A stretch of 64,000 nucleotides of DNA from Tomocerus qinae. Taxonomy: Eukaryota; Arthropoda; Collembola; Entomobryomorpha; Tomoceridae. Position numbers and translations under genes: made by a program. Below are positions 21,043-33,200 of the stretch, one piece after another. The notes below the pieces were generated by a model that did no database searches, was not told the origin of the DNA, and worked only from the letters and a program-made list of their open reading frames with translations. The stretch is taken from positions 131,585,875 through 131,649,874 of the forward strand of contig CM034546.1 in NCBI GenBank assembly GCA_020055645.1, in the 5' to 3' direction. Position 1 is the first letter of the stretch, and every line of letters begins with the position of its first letter.

Positions 21043-22592
21043 ATGGGATTTTTAGGTCTTCGGGCAGTTGCCTTATTAGTGGCTCTGAGCGTTACAGTTC
21101 TTGCAGTAGATCCTTCTAAAATTAATCCCAATCTTTTACGGGTATTTCAAAAGCAAGATACAGCTAACATTATATGCTGAGTATGATGGCAGGGACCGAA
21201 GAGGTATTGGAATTCGTCGGTTCACAACGTTTCGATTCAAGAGAAGCCCGTCTGAACGCAGTGGCCGATGGATTAAGACTTCTCACTTCAAACACCCAAA
21301 GGGATGTCCTTAAATTTCTTGCAAGAATAAGCGGCCTACGCTATACTAGCTTCTGGATAAATAACCAAATCTACATTTTAGACGCGACTCTGCCGTTGGT
21401 CCAAGAACTCACTGATTTCTCAGGAATAAAATTAATATTCGAAGAAGGCTATTCTCATATTGAAGCCCCAAAGATCTCCAGTATTGTAAAGTTGCCCCCG
21501 GGTGAGACTATCACGGCACCACAATGGGGAGTTTCGAAAATCCAGGCAGATCGAGTTTGGGGAACCTCTGGACACACCGGAGTTGGCGTTGTGGTAGGAA
21601 TAATTGACACTGGAGTCCGAGGAACTCATGAGGCCTTGAGGGCCAACTACAGAACTCCCTACGGCTGGAGAGATCCTTCCTTCACAAATATTAATGCCAC
21701 ACCTGATGATGAAAACGGTAAATAAAGAACAAAAAAGATTAAAAAGTATTGAACTCCATTTTTACTAAATTTCTCACAATTGTAGGTCACGGAACTCACT
21801 GTCTTGGATCTATCGTCGCAAATAACGGGTAAGAAGAGAGTTAATAAATTAAAATATAAAATTGTTAAATGCCAGTTACAATTATGTGGTTTCTTCAACA
21901 GAATCGGAGTCGCTCCTGGAGCAAAGTGGATCGCTTGTAAGGGATGTCGCAGTGCCTTTTGTCAGAACAGTGATTTACTCCTTTGTGGGCAGTGGATGCT
22001 CTGTCCAACTCGTCCCGATGGTTTTCAACCAGACTGCAGTAAAGCTCCCCATTTGGTCAGCAACAGCTGGGCAGGTGGACAAGGAAACACTTTTTTTTCT
22101 GACGTCATTAATGCCTGGAAAGCTGCAGGAATCATCCCGGTTTTCGGACAAGGCAACTCAGGCCCATCGTGCAGTACCGCTTCGTCTCCTGCCGATGGAG
22201 ATGTTATAGGAGTTGGGGCTACTGACTCTACTGATAACTTAGCCTCCTTCAGTAGTAAGGGACCCAGCATTTTCGGAACATTAAAACCAGATTTGTCCGC
22301 ACCTGGAGTTAACATCTACTCGACCTACAACTCCGCAGACAACTCCTACGCCACCCTTTCTGGAACAAGTATGGCTACTCCTCATGTCGCTGGAGCTGTT
22401 GCCCTCATCCTCAATCGGAAGGCCAATATGACTTATGCCGAAGTGAAGCAGGCACTTTTCAGAGGAGTTGAGATATCAACTTTAACTCAATGCACTTTAG
22501 CATGCGGGGGAATTTCCGGCTCGACTTACCCAAACAACTGTTACGGACATGGACGACTCAATGTCTACAATTCTATTTCAAATATCCAATGA
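21043..22592 (+). pseudogene. secreted subtilisin-like serine protease, frameshifted in the pro-region
   Basis: S8-family endopeptidase resembling bacillopeptidase F-like subtilases. Exons: 21,043-21,717, 21,786-21,828, 21,902-22,592, with two GT-AG introns of 68 and 73 bp. The start ATG opens a signal peptide (FLGLRAVALLVALSVTVLA). After about 44 codons the frame meets TGA; the protein continues in another frame from about 21,174, so the sequence has two extra bases (or one missing) at the AT-repeat 21,169-21,175. Beyond this all is intact: pro-domain, catalytic Asp in VGIIDTGV (21,606), His in GHGTHC (21,788), oxyanion Asn in GQGNSGPSC, Ser in GTSMATPHVAG (22,368). Conserved cysteines suggest disulphides. 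AATAAA at 22,693 could end the transcript. If the shift is a sequencing error this is a working gene of about 468 residues; the otherwise perfect catalytic core makes that quite possible. Confidence 0.85.
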
Positions 22593-22599
22593 AACTTCA

Positions 22600-25500
22600 A
22601 TTAACTTTGTAACATTTTTATGTACAGTTGTATTGTATACTTCATTGTAATAACATTTGTACCATACTTTTTACAGATACAATTCGTAGTTAAATAAAGC
22701 TTTTCGTAGTAAATTACTTGAAGTACCGGAACTTCTATATTTTTTACCATGAAACACTCATAAAATGCAAAATATCTTATGTCCGATTCTAAAAAAATCA
22801 GTCAGAATAAATTACTTACTACAGTATTACTACTACAGTTCAACTCTTCAAATTCTCTTTTCAACAATTTGCATTTTTGCAAACAAGGGCCGGCAAAATG
22901 GAGCGTGACTGTAAAAGCTGGTATGGTAATGACACAGCTGCTGGTCAATAGAAGAAAACATCGCTGGGTTATATCCTTTCTCAAAATTACTCAAAAGATT
23001 ATGCCATACACTTTTTTAAACGCAGGTTTAACACTTTACAACGATTGAAATAATAAAATCGTCTAAATAGTGAACCTATAGTTAGATAGAATACCTGTAC
23101 TCGTTCGAACTTACGGATTACGTTGTGAGTAAAAGCAGTTGAATGCGTTGGGTTTTGCAATTATCACTGTTTGACTGAGTAAATCAAGCTAATAAGATTT
23201 GAGCATAAATTATGATCATAATCATTATAAAGCAGCATAATTGTCTTATTAACTCATGCTTTGCAATGTATTTAAGAATAGAACAGTTGTACTGGAACCT
23301 CGGGGGTCGGTTATCCTAGTATAACTGCAGAGGAACAGTTTTACTAGTACAATGGCGCCGTTGTACAAAGTGTACAGTTATACTACGACATATTTACTAG
23401 AATCGACTAGAATTGTAATGCAAAAACACAAATGACGCTAGTGTTATCAAATATTCAGTATTATTGGATGGCCCTAGTATTTTATTAGTTATGAAAGAGT
23501 CGGGATTCAGGATGAATATTAATAAAATATTAAGACAAGGTAAGGAATACGTATGTAATGAGACATCAGAGCTATTTATACGGACACAGAAAAACAATTC
23601 TCGGTATGGCTCAATACCGGTCAACCAATGAAACCGTTAAACATTACTGACGCCAATCAATATTACTTGATATACTCCATACTCATTTCCGCCATGGTCT
23701 TGACACAAATGAATGTATTGAAGTAGATATTAAAACCTTACAATCTATTTCAATAGAAATGATCAGTAGCAAGTATACTAAGGAATGTTCATCTATTATT
23801 TCTATTATTATTACAGTCGAAGCGAAAAATTATTGTAAAGTCACACCATCCTATTGGTACTGTTTTGGCTACAGTAGTAACGCAATTTTTCTGATAATAT
23901 TTTATTTCTAAGGCCACTTTATTTCTAAGGCTATTTATAATATTTTATTTTTTTGTCAAATATATCTGTTGTTAGTACAGAAATGGTGGTAATTTTTCAA
24001 CGTCTTAATTGTATTTCGCTTTTTTATTCCGCAAATATAATTCAGAAGTCAGTTGGTCTACACAATAATACAGTAAAGTAAAGTCATCAGGTTATTAATA
24101 ATTTGTAAGTACCCACTATCTTCCTGTTTGTAAGTTGGACGTGTTTGCATTTTGAACTATTGATGACAAATTCAAAGAAGAAGTATATAGCCTCACATTA
24201 ACAAACACGAATAGTCTTTGCAGTAGGATATCCTAATGATATACTCCAACCAAATATTACCATAATAGTAATGTACATAATATATTATACCTACCTTTTT
24301 TCACGACTTGCTTAATCTATTAAGTGTAAGTCTATAATATTAAATTGATTTCAATCAAGAAAACCAAATAATTTGTAATTAAAATTAATTACAAGATTAT
24401 TACATACATTATTGAAAGTTAACAGTATGTTAATAATTTGGGACAGTTTTCATGTCCCCAGAAAGGTTAAATTCATATTTAATAGTGTTCAGGATTTTTC
24501 AATTTGGATGTCCTACTATAGATTTAATTAACTGGAAATGGCACAACTAAATGCGACATATGCTCTCTTTCACAAATCATGGTAAGTTAAATTAACACCA
24601 ACATTTTGATTAATATAATGATATTATGTGGTTCTAAAAGTTTCTAGAAAATAAATGATGGAATAATTGGCATCAATGTAAAGAAGGTTTGAAAATTAAT
24701 CACTTTCGATTTTGATAAGCATTAGTAAAAAAATCTCAAAAAAATTTAAGAATAGCTGTGAAAATGCATCTCTCTCGTTGTGCAGAAAATTTCATAAAAA
24801 TCGGTAATTATTTGGGGAAAAATAAAATTACGAAATTCGAAAATGAGAAGATTTAAAAGTTCCTGTATTATCGCACGTTTTGCATTACATTTATATATGG
24901 GAGTATTAACTCCTAACCCAATAGAAATATCAGAAATGTGAGTTTGAGAAAAATTAAATTTAACAGTAAGTCATCATTCATGGGAATCGGGTATAAAAAT
25001 ATAATAAAATGGGAATCGGAAAATCCGAAATCGTGATGAAGAGTTTAAGCAAAAGTGCATGCAGGTTAACTAAACTCACTATCGATTGGAACAAGGTGCG
25101 ATTGCGATCAATACGACTGACAAACCTTTGGCTATAAGCTCACGTATAAATGTGACTTTCTAAACGACAGAAGGAACACGGAGATAATCTTGAGTTGGAT
25201 TCATGTAATCCAACCTATCAGGGACAAGTACGAGTGTTTGCAGTTTACGTTCCTTAACTTCAACCCAGCACACACTGTCCATTTAGAAGAGCCGTCTGTA
25301 TACGTAAAGAGGAAAGAAATATAGAACTATGTATGGATATTATGAACGGCACAATACTATTTCGTAGTATTTTTTATGAAGTGGGATAATCTAATTTAAA
25401 CCATAAACAAACTTGAAATCTGACAAATTGTGAATTATGGAGTGACAGATTAAAGAAAATTTTGTGACTATATATACGTGCATACTAGTTATACCATTTC

Positions 25501-25666
25501 ATAGTTTTCTACATTTATTAAAAGGTAAAGAAAAGGTAGGATAAAATTATACAATTTATTATAACTAGCAAGACATTTTTAATGTGTGTGAATTGATTTT
25601 TAATGCGTACACTGTAGCTCTCCCTCTTTGGCTTACGATACTAGTTTATTATAACGGAAATTAACA
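22600..25666. other. intergenic, 3 kb, nothing firmly recognised
   Basis: AT-rich. Around 24,750-24,850 (AGAAAATTTCATAAAAATCG) the sequence looks like an eroded dispersed repeat. A run of short palindromic words (AGTATAACTG, AGTTATACT) lies at 23,310-23,400. No gene seen. Confidence 0.35.
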
Positions 25667-27646
25667 ATGAAGTCGAACATCAGTTTCAAAATATTTTACA
25701 ATTTCTTTTCTTTCGTTTTGAATTTGCTTTTTCTTAAGACTACCACAGGCATCCCTAATTTATCATTTTACAAGAATTGCCAATTCAACCTGGTTGTATT
25801 CAACAATTCTGTCTGGACGACGAGTTTTGTTTTAACCAATCAAAACTCACAGCCGTGGACAATTACTACTCCGAACAAAAATTCCTCAATACTCTTAAAG
25901 CAAGATCCTATGAATCCACGTGATTTGTCCAACAATGTCTGCAGTGTCAATATTCTGATGGAACCGGATAACTGGGTTTTATTAACTTCATTCTTTGGAC
26001 AGGAGACTAACCGACTCTCTTCTATATTTCTCATCGTCAAAGATAGGAGCAAAGTTGAAACCCAAGATCAAGAATGGCAATTAAATCTCAGGTATGAGTT
26101 GTCAAGTCCATTTTTTGTATTGCTTATCGAAAATTCCACTCATCACTCAGTCCAGACTGGACATCTATACAAACAAAGAAGATTTGTGGCAGATGTAGAA
26201 ATCAAAGGTGAAGATTGGGGGAAAATATGGTACTCTTTGAATGGAAATCTTCAGGGGATGATACTTGGGGGGACTCAATTAGATTTTCCATTCGACTTTG
26301 CTATTTCTTGGCCAATATGCAAAGATTCTGCCTATTTTTCGATTAAAAAGGGCCACAAAATTTGTAGTGGTGAATACAGAGCAATGGAAACAGTGGCTGA
26401 TGCATTGAATTTTACTACAATTTATGCAAGATATATCCAAATATTAAAATCAGACCTTCATTATGGAGTCATACAGATGTTGGGTACATATGGAAACCTC
26501 TACTCTTACAAATGGGATAGATTGACGTTTATTGAATATTTTGAAGAGAGTATTCCTTTCTACTGCGAGCCATCTCCGAATTTCCAAGACGTCCACCTGT
26601 CTGTATTAATTCAGAACACATTTGATCTTCCCTGTTGGCTCTTCATCTTCTCTCTTTTCCCACTTTCATTTGCAGTTTTATCTTTCGGGTCAAATTCCTC
26701 CTTAGCTAAGAAAACAGAATGGATTTTCGTTTCATTTGCAGCTGTTCTTTTAGACCAGGGAGTTGTTTATCCTAGAAAAAGAAGTCTGTTCTTAATTGTA
26801 ATAACCACGGGATTTGCAATTACTACTCTCTATAGTGAGTGGATAACAAGTGGAATCATTTCACCCCCAGACAAGAAAATATTCCACGACTTGAAAGAAC
26901 TCGTCGAAAATGGTTACAAGCTAGTGCTTCAGAAAGATATACGCCACAATTTATTTCAAAACAGAACTGATTTGTTCGTTAAATATAATATGTTGGAAAA
27001 GATGAATTCAAGTGTTTATATTTATGACTGGGAAATAGAAAAGCCAATTGTTGGTGACTACAGTAAAGTGGTGTTAAACTTGGTGACCAACTATTCCATG
27101 AAACTGTTTAGCTTATCAGGAAAACTTTTTGAACTCGGCGTGCCAAGGATACCAAAGGAAATGTCAACTACTGGGCAGTGTTTGACGACGAAAGAATACC
27201 TTACAGTCACAACAGCAATGTTCTATAATTTTTGCGGCTGCTTCCGCCACAATTTTAATGCTTATTTCCAACGGTTGCAGGAGAAAGGACTTTTAATGCA
27301 CTGGAAAGAGCAATGGGAATATATTGAGATATTGCCTTCTAAACAACTCAATGCAAAAATGAAGCATGACAAAATTCGACCCGCGGCTATTTCCTTACAA
27401 ACGAAATTTCACACAATTTTTATTTTGTGTAGATATCTCGCATTTGGACTTCTCGTACCGTTTTTCATTGAGCTGTTTTGCCCTAATAATGCATTTTCTT
27501 ACGAATATTTGCTTCAAAGTTTGTGTAAATTTCATATAGTAATAAGCAAACTAAAATATTTTGGGGTCATGCTGACTACATTCTTGCATCACAGCATGCA
27601 ATTTATACATATTCGTAGGACAAACGTAGAAAGGTACCCTGAATGA
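25667..27646 (+). CDS. divergent ionotropic receptor (single exon)
   Basis: Second IR-family receptor, 659 residues, no introns, starting at an ATG (MKSNISFKIFYNFF). Seen: N-terminal hydrophobic signal (about 7-27), extracellular region with FYKNCQFNLVVF and SQPWTIT blocks matching FRNCHFHV and QPWTV of the IR at 8.8-11.0 kb, M1 at about 319-341 (LPCWLFIFSLFPLSFAVLSF), a pore-like segment near 350-364, M3 at about 372-396 (LFLIVITTGFAITTLYSEW), and M4 at about 580-604 (FHTIFILCRYLAFGLLVPFF). The iGluR gate motif is replaced by SEWITSGIISPP. Many N-glycosylation sequons lie outside. Likely a divergent chemosensory IR; tuning unknown. Opposite strand to the other IR and about 15 kb away, so they are not a simple tandem pair. 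Confidence 0.87.
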   Translation: MKSNISFKIFYNFFSFVLNLLFLKTTTGIPNLSFYKNCQFNLVVFNNSVWTTSFVLTNQNSQPWTITTPNKNSSILLKQDPMNPRDLSNNVCSVNILMEPDNWVLLTSFFGQETNRLSSIFLIVKDRSKVETQDQEWQLNLRYELSSPFFVLLIENSTHHSVQTGHLYKQRRFVADVEIKGEDWGKIWYSLNGNLQGMILGGTQLDFPFDFAISWPICKDSAYFSIKKGHKICSGEYRAMETVADALNFTTIYARYIQILKSDLHYGVIQMLGTYGNLYSYKWDRLTFIEYFEESIPFYCEPSPNFQDVHLSVLIQNTFDLPCWLFIFSLFPLSFAVLSFGSNSSLAKKTEWIFVSFAAVLLDQGVVYPRKRSLFLIVITTGFAITTLYSEWITSGIISPPDKKIFHDLKELVENGYKLVLQKDIRHNLFQNRTDLFVKYNMLEKMNSSVYIYDWEIEKPIVGDYSKVVLNLVTNYSMKLFSLSGKLFELGVPRIPKEMSTTGQCLTTKEYLTVTTAMFYNFCGCFRHNFNAYFQRLQEKGLLMHWKEQWEYIEILPSKQLNAKMKHDKIRPAAISLQTKFHTIFILCRYLAFGLLVPFFIELFCPNNAFSYEYLLQSLCKFHIVISKLKYFGVMLTTFLHHSMQFIHIRRTNVERYPE

Positions 27647-27920
27647 CAATCGTTATAAAGATTAAATCAAAATATATATTTATGTCTATCAAATCCCACT
27701 ATTCAGAAAAGTGCTTTACCTTGGTTGATGAGGTTACTCGAAAAAGCATTTCAACACCAATTTAGAATTTGAATCAAAAGTAGAGTAGTCTTAATTTCAT
27801 TTGCAAAGTAAATCTTTATTGGCTGGAGTAAATTAAATAAATAAATAATGACATCGAATGGTAATTACCGCTCTATAATTATAATGTAATTAAAAATGTT
27901 AAAAGCTGTATGTCTGTTAT

Positions 27921-28193
27921 TATTGTTGATGGAATTCAAATTAGACCCGTGCCAATCCTTTGTAGATTATCTGAAACGCGAATTTCGTTTTTATTTGTTT
28001 TTTATTTTTATCTAAGCAATGAGGTTAACTTTGAATTAGATTTTGCATTCAGAAAATATAAATTCAATAGTGACATTATGCAGTTGCCAAGGCATATCGT
28101 CAATAAAATTTTGCGGATTTCTAAAAACCTTTCAATATTCGCTTATGGAAATTCTGTCTTGCACGGGTCTAATAATAATTCCATATTACAGTA
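27921..28193. mobile_element. MITE with TA target duplication, copy 2 (269 bp)
   Basis: Spans 27,923-28,191 between TA dinucleotides. Shares GATGGAATT.AAATTAGACC ends and the interior AAACCTTTCAATATTCGC with copy 1 at 20,302-20,569, in reverse orientation. An open frame through it is not a gene. Confidence 0.82.
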
Positions 28194-28783
28194 GGTCTGT
28201 ATCGTAATGTTATTTGTATGAATACTAAATATGGTGAAAATTGAATAAAATTAGCATGTGTGACTCAGTTTTAAAAGACAGGCTTCCACAGCTTCCAGTA
28301 TTATAATCATGTGTTTGAGGCTAAATGTAGTAGTAGCTAAGTAACTGAAAAATAGAATAATATTACTAAAGAAAGTTGTTAGGCCATAGGTTTTAGTTGT
28401 AAGAAAAATCATTCATGTGCATGATTTGTCAGGTTTTCAGAGTTAAATAAATCGTGTTACGTTAATTAACCTACAGTCCTTTTTGATCTGCATATCAGCA
28501 GCACATATCATGCATATTGGATATAAGAGAGAAATTATAAAATTCGACGATACATGATAAGCATGCACACTTATTAAGCGTTATTTTTGAAGAAGCACGA
28601 ATATGTCTAAAGAATTGTCAAAACTAGATCAAGCAAACAGTATGGACATGCGTGGATCTGCATGGTTTTAACAAAAACGTATGTTTTCTAGGTCTAGGTT
28701 TGGTGATAATGGGATGGGGTTGGATGTTCTATCTTTATCTTTTGCAGTGGATGGGATGTTTATTATAGTATGCACGTTAGTTT

Positions 28784-29010
28784 TCTGAATAGACCTCGAA
28801 AACAATAAGATTAAAAGATAAGAAGACAATGAAAGCTCTCGCTCGACTGGGCTCACCGAGGTATATGCGTACCTAGTGAAGGAGTGCACAGTGTGTCTAA
28901 TCAAGTGGACTAGTAGACATAATGGCGCGTGTATTGAGTAATGAGTAAGGACTAGGAGATGGTTGAAGAGCATGAATTAAACATTGTAAAGTAGCACACA
29001 AATAAATACC
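28784..29010. repeat. dispersed repeat, copy 1 (CTGAATAGACCTC family)
   Basis: Begins CTGAATAGACCTCGAAAACA and ends near CACAAATAAATACCCAC. A diverged copy in the same orientation lies at 29,738-29,950. The shared order is CTGAATAGACCTC, AGATTAAA.GATAAGAA.ACAAT, CACCGAGGTATA, then CACACAAATAAATA. Confidence 0.6.
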
Positions 29011-29116
29011 CACATCAAAAACAAAAGTTGACCCTAGGTCGAAATAAAGCGAATTGGAACATTTCTTGACTCTTGATCAATTTAAAATTTCTACCTCTGC
29101 CCCACTAAATTAGAAA

Positions 29117-29250
29117 CCGTGAAGAGGACAATTGGAATTAATATAAAAATCTATGCATCTGAAATACTTTCGTCTCATCGTACAATATTGTCCCGGAATA
29201 CACACAAGCTTTATTTATAACAGGGCCTAGGCCCTATGACCGGCTAGTAA
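29117..29250 (+). repeat. dispersed repeat, copy 1 (CATCTGAAATACTTTC family)
   Basis: Contains TATGCATCTGAAATACTTTC, CTCATCGTACAATATTG, CCCGGAATACACAC and CTTTATTT.TAACA.GGCCTAGG. The reverse complement of 60,190-60,314 carries the same words in the same order at high similarity. Identity of the element is unknown. Confidence 0.75.
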
Positions 29251-29737
29251 ATAATATAAAATTAATTATTTGTGATTTGGGGTAAGTGCCAGTTGGAATT
29301 AGAATGGAACCAAATACACACCTCCAGTATTTTAAAATTGATGGACTTAATTATTGAAGATAATAATATATGACTATTACCAAGGATAGTGTAGGGGAAG
29401 GTTCGGACAATAGCTGTTATTTTCATCGCCAAGGGTCACCCGGTGTCACCCCCGAGGAGAGTAGTACGTAATTTCCATTTAAACCCCCTAAGTATGACTT
29501 CCGGTGAAGCCACTCGAAGTCTATCAATCCCATGTAATGTTCCCACAAACTCCACCCACTTTTCAGTTGCATAGGCGATGTCCACGGGTTGGACTAATTA
29601 CAACATGTCTCTTGTTGTTTGTAATTTCCTAAGGTGTGATGGAATAGCCTAATTAATAAATTATAACCTGACTGAAAGAATTATAAAGAAACTCAGCATT
29701 TGGTTACTATAGGTATTATTAACCTATTCAAATTTCT

Positions 29738-29950
29738 TTCCTGAATAGACCTCCAGAACACAAAGAGATTAAAGATAAGAACACAATTGACTTTTTATGC
29801 TCTGCTGGTCACTGAGGACCGAGGTATAGTGTGTCGTATATCATGAGAGGACATGGAGTTTTACTGCACAGCCTAAGCAATGGGAGTGGGTTTGAGACAC
29901 ATTTATTTAAAATTAAATATATTGTTTGTACACAAATAAATAAAACACAA
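29738..29950. repeat. dispersed repeat, copy 2 (CTGAATAGACCTC family)
   Basis: Diverged second copy of the repeat at 28,784-29,010, same orientation, beginning CTGAATAGACCTCCAGAACA and ending in TACACAAATAAATAAAA. Confidence 0.6.
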
Positions 29951-30251
29951 AACACCCAAAATTATTTTTTTAAATTTATTTTTAAATTCCAATTTTGAAA
30001 ATTATAAAAGCGAAAGAAGAAGAAGAACTGATTTTTAAAGATTTTTGTGCTAGTTTATTGAAAAAATTCGAATTTATACGAAAATGTCACTTTTGTGCGA
30101 GTTTGTCGACACATTTAGCATTTATGCTGACACAGGGTCTGGTGCAATCGCCCAGTTTGTCTGTAGCCCTCCTGTCCGACCTGAGTTTATCTGAACGGAT
30201 AAAAGTTTTTAGGGCGTAGATTGACATTGAAATATTTAAACGCAAACTAAA

Positions 30252-30280
30252 ACATTCGTACGTCACTGACGTACGAATGT
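30252..30280. repeat. perfect 14-bp palindrome with 1-nt centre
   Basis: ACATTCGTACGTCA, C, then TGACGTACGAATGT: two perfect 14-bp arms. Contains TGACGT/ACGTCA, the core of CRE/ATF-type sites, in both arms. Function unknown. Confidence 0.8.
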
Positions 30281-33200
30281 AACGTCCAGTACTAGTCAGA
30301 AGAGATTGCAATCACGCATCTGTAATTATTTGCATAGAAGAAGAAGCCTTACATCATTTGGGTTCTACGTTTAATGCGATTTCATGCAGATACTAGTATT
30401 ATTATATAAGCTGTAAACCTGATCTATCATAGAATTGCTCTCTGGCAATACAATTACATTGATGGGAAAATAATTTAATAATACGCTAGCTGATAGAGTA
30501 AAATATTGTGCTGGTAGGAGAATAATAATGAACGTTAGATTGTAGTAGACTCTAGCTGCTTACGTGAACGTTCGATAAATGTCATGCTCAAGTTTCATTT
30601 ACTTAATACTCACTCACCTATAACCATTTGTATAAGGACAAAAGATTATTCTTAATAAAATACAAAAAAGATCATGGGAACTGACATCGTAATTAGGTAA
30701 AGAGATATTCAATTCATCTATATATCTACAAATAGAATTAATAGAAAAATTTAATTTGACATTCATGTCAAATCGAATCTCAATGTCTGTCTTCTGGAGT
30801 GAACTAAATAACTGTTCATTTTTGCAGATTTTCCAAATGCAAGTTTACTTACACGTCTTTAAATATTGTATACCCGGATTATTTGAAAGCTAAGAAAGGC
30901 AAACGAGACCACGCAAAAGAATGGATCAATAAAATTATTCCCTACTCCACTCCGCGAATGTAAAATAATTAATTCTATCATTTTATCCTTTATTTGAGTC
31001 AGGTACTTAATGTCTCTGTAATTAAATAAGCAAAACTTTTAACTAGGTCAATCCACATAGCATTGTTATCAATTCACTACTTACGTACTATACCAAATTT
31101 ATTCTGTATTCATAATTTTTTGACTTTATAAAGCTAAAAACAACTCCAAATTACAATTAATTTAATTGATTTTATGAGGATTATTCTTTTTTTAAATATT
31201 TTAAATATGGTAACCTTTTTGTAATTAAATATCTATTTCAACACAATAGACAGAAACAAATCGAGAGTCCACTACATTCTAATAGGCAAAAGGAATAAAA
31301 TATTCTTTGAAACATAGACATAGGATAATTTGCAGGATTTAGGATTTTAAGACCGTGCGTGGAGAAAAAGATAAGTTATTGAATATTAATTTGTGTATCA
31401 TTTTTGAAGGACTTTTGACAACTGTAAGTTTAGCCTAACAGACGAAAATGATATCAAAACATTACTTGAAAAAGTGACAGCCGTTCAGTTTGAGTAAGTA
31501 AATAAGTAAACCATAATTTTAATTATTTTCGTCTTAGTCTAAGTTTCTAGTTTGGCTTGATTTAATTTTTTCATATTCAAATAGGTTCTACAACTGCAAA
31601 TTTATAAACCGTTCCACAACCACAACAGAAAAGGCAACTTATCAACTACGAAAAGCTTTTGGTTTTCCCTTTTCCGTGTACACATTGCCATCGGGGAGAT
31701 GTGAGTGACAATCTGACAATAGATAAAACAATTCTTCTGTTGCATTTTTTAATGACATATTATAATTAATATTTTTAATTTTAGCTGCAATTAATGTTAA
31801 ACGCCGATCATTCCGATTGAAGGATATTCCAAAATCTGTTTTCGACAATATAATTGTCAGAATCGTAGAGGATTAATCTCACACATGAGAATCTACTATT
31901 TATAGAAGTTTAAAAATGGTTTTCTTTATTTAGTCTATAACCTATACTTCAGAATATTTTTATCTATAAAGTGTATGCACTATAAAAATATTATATTATG
32001 TAACAAATACATAAAAATTACAGAAAGAAATTATATAAATATAAACTACAAATTAAGATTATTATTTTAGAAAGCTAAAAATTATTCTTCTGGTAAGTAC
32101 AGGGAAAATGATATTATGATATTGATATTACTACAACTAAAATTTAATTTTGTTTATTTGTGCTCGTTAATGAAAACATTTTTGGGTAGAATAAATACAT
32201 TTTACAGTTTTAAACCGAGAAGATGTTATTAGTTACACAAGAATTATGACATAATCTGTTGTGGTGTCATTTCCTTTATTTAATGTGTATACTATAAATT
32301 TAAAATCTGTAGCTGTACTGTCCCATTTCTGCCCCAACCTAACTAAAATGAACCATCCTTAAGAGTTCCATCCATCCAACTTAGCATATTTGCTTGCCTA
32401 TTCCGTTCTGTGTTAAAGTTAGCAATTTCATATCAAAAAATGTATAAAAAAAGTTTCATAGTATTAAAAGTAAAAAAATTTGATTGCATAATTTTGGGGC
32501 ATAGTTTGGTACGCTACCTGTTATCTAATGATTTTAGTGTAAGTACTCAGCAATCATTTAAATATGAACACATTCACAGATTGCATGCGTAAAACACAGG
32601 CGGTTGTGACTGTACAATGTAACAATGCACGTATATGCATGTATGTACATTAACTTACACGAGAATAATTGCCAAGGTCAGTTTTGACGTTTCCCACTCG
32701 ATGAGTGCAAAGGTTTCATTAATTGAACGTTTTTCCACGAAATTACACGAGTGAACCGTACCTACTCACTTACTCATACCCTTGATATTTCGGAGAAGTG
32801 AAGTGTTAGTTTAGCAAAAAATGTTTGGATGAGTCCAAACCAATAAAATTATTTGGCAAGCACTAATTGTATTTATATATTTGTCTGCTTATTAAGTAAC
32901 CTGTGCATGTCGGTGCTTAAATGGCAAGGAAATACATGCAGTTTGTAATTTTGTAAATATGCATTATCCCATCATTAGGAAACTGCGTCAGTAACGTTTT
33001 TCTTTGGCTTTAGAAGTACTTCAAACTAAATTCATAATAAAATCCTTCTTCCGCCGAAAGAATTTTATGAAATGGCCAAGTCGTCGTCAAACCTTATAAT
33101 TTAAATGGTAGTAACAGTGTTAGTGTTAGGAGAATAAAGAAAATTAAATAAAATATGATCCACCATTCGTATACAATACAACACAATGCAAAATGCATTA

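Noticed and set aside
22779..23048. Open frame after the subtilase gene
   Set aside because: Lies beyond the poly(A) signal, starts without a clear ATG context and matches nothing recognised.
27910..28194. Open frame of 94 codons
   Set aside because: It covers the TA-MITE copy 2 from end to end; the reverse copy at 20.3 kb also gives a frame, so it is a by-product of the element.
28668..28973. Minus-strand frame of 101 codons
   Set aside because: Crosses the border of a dispersed repeat and has no family features.
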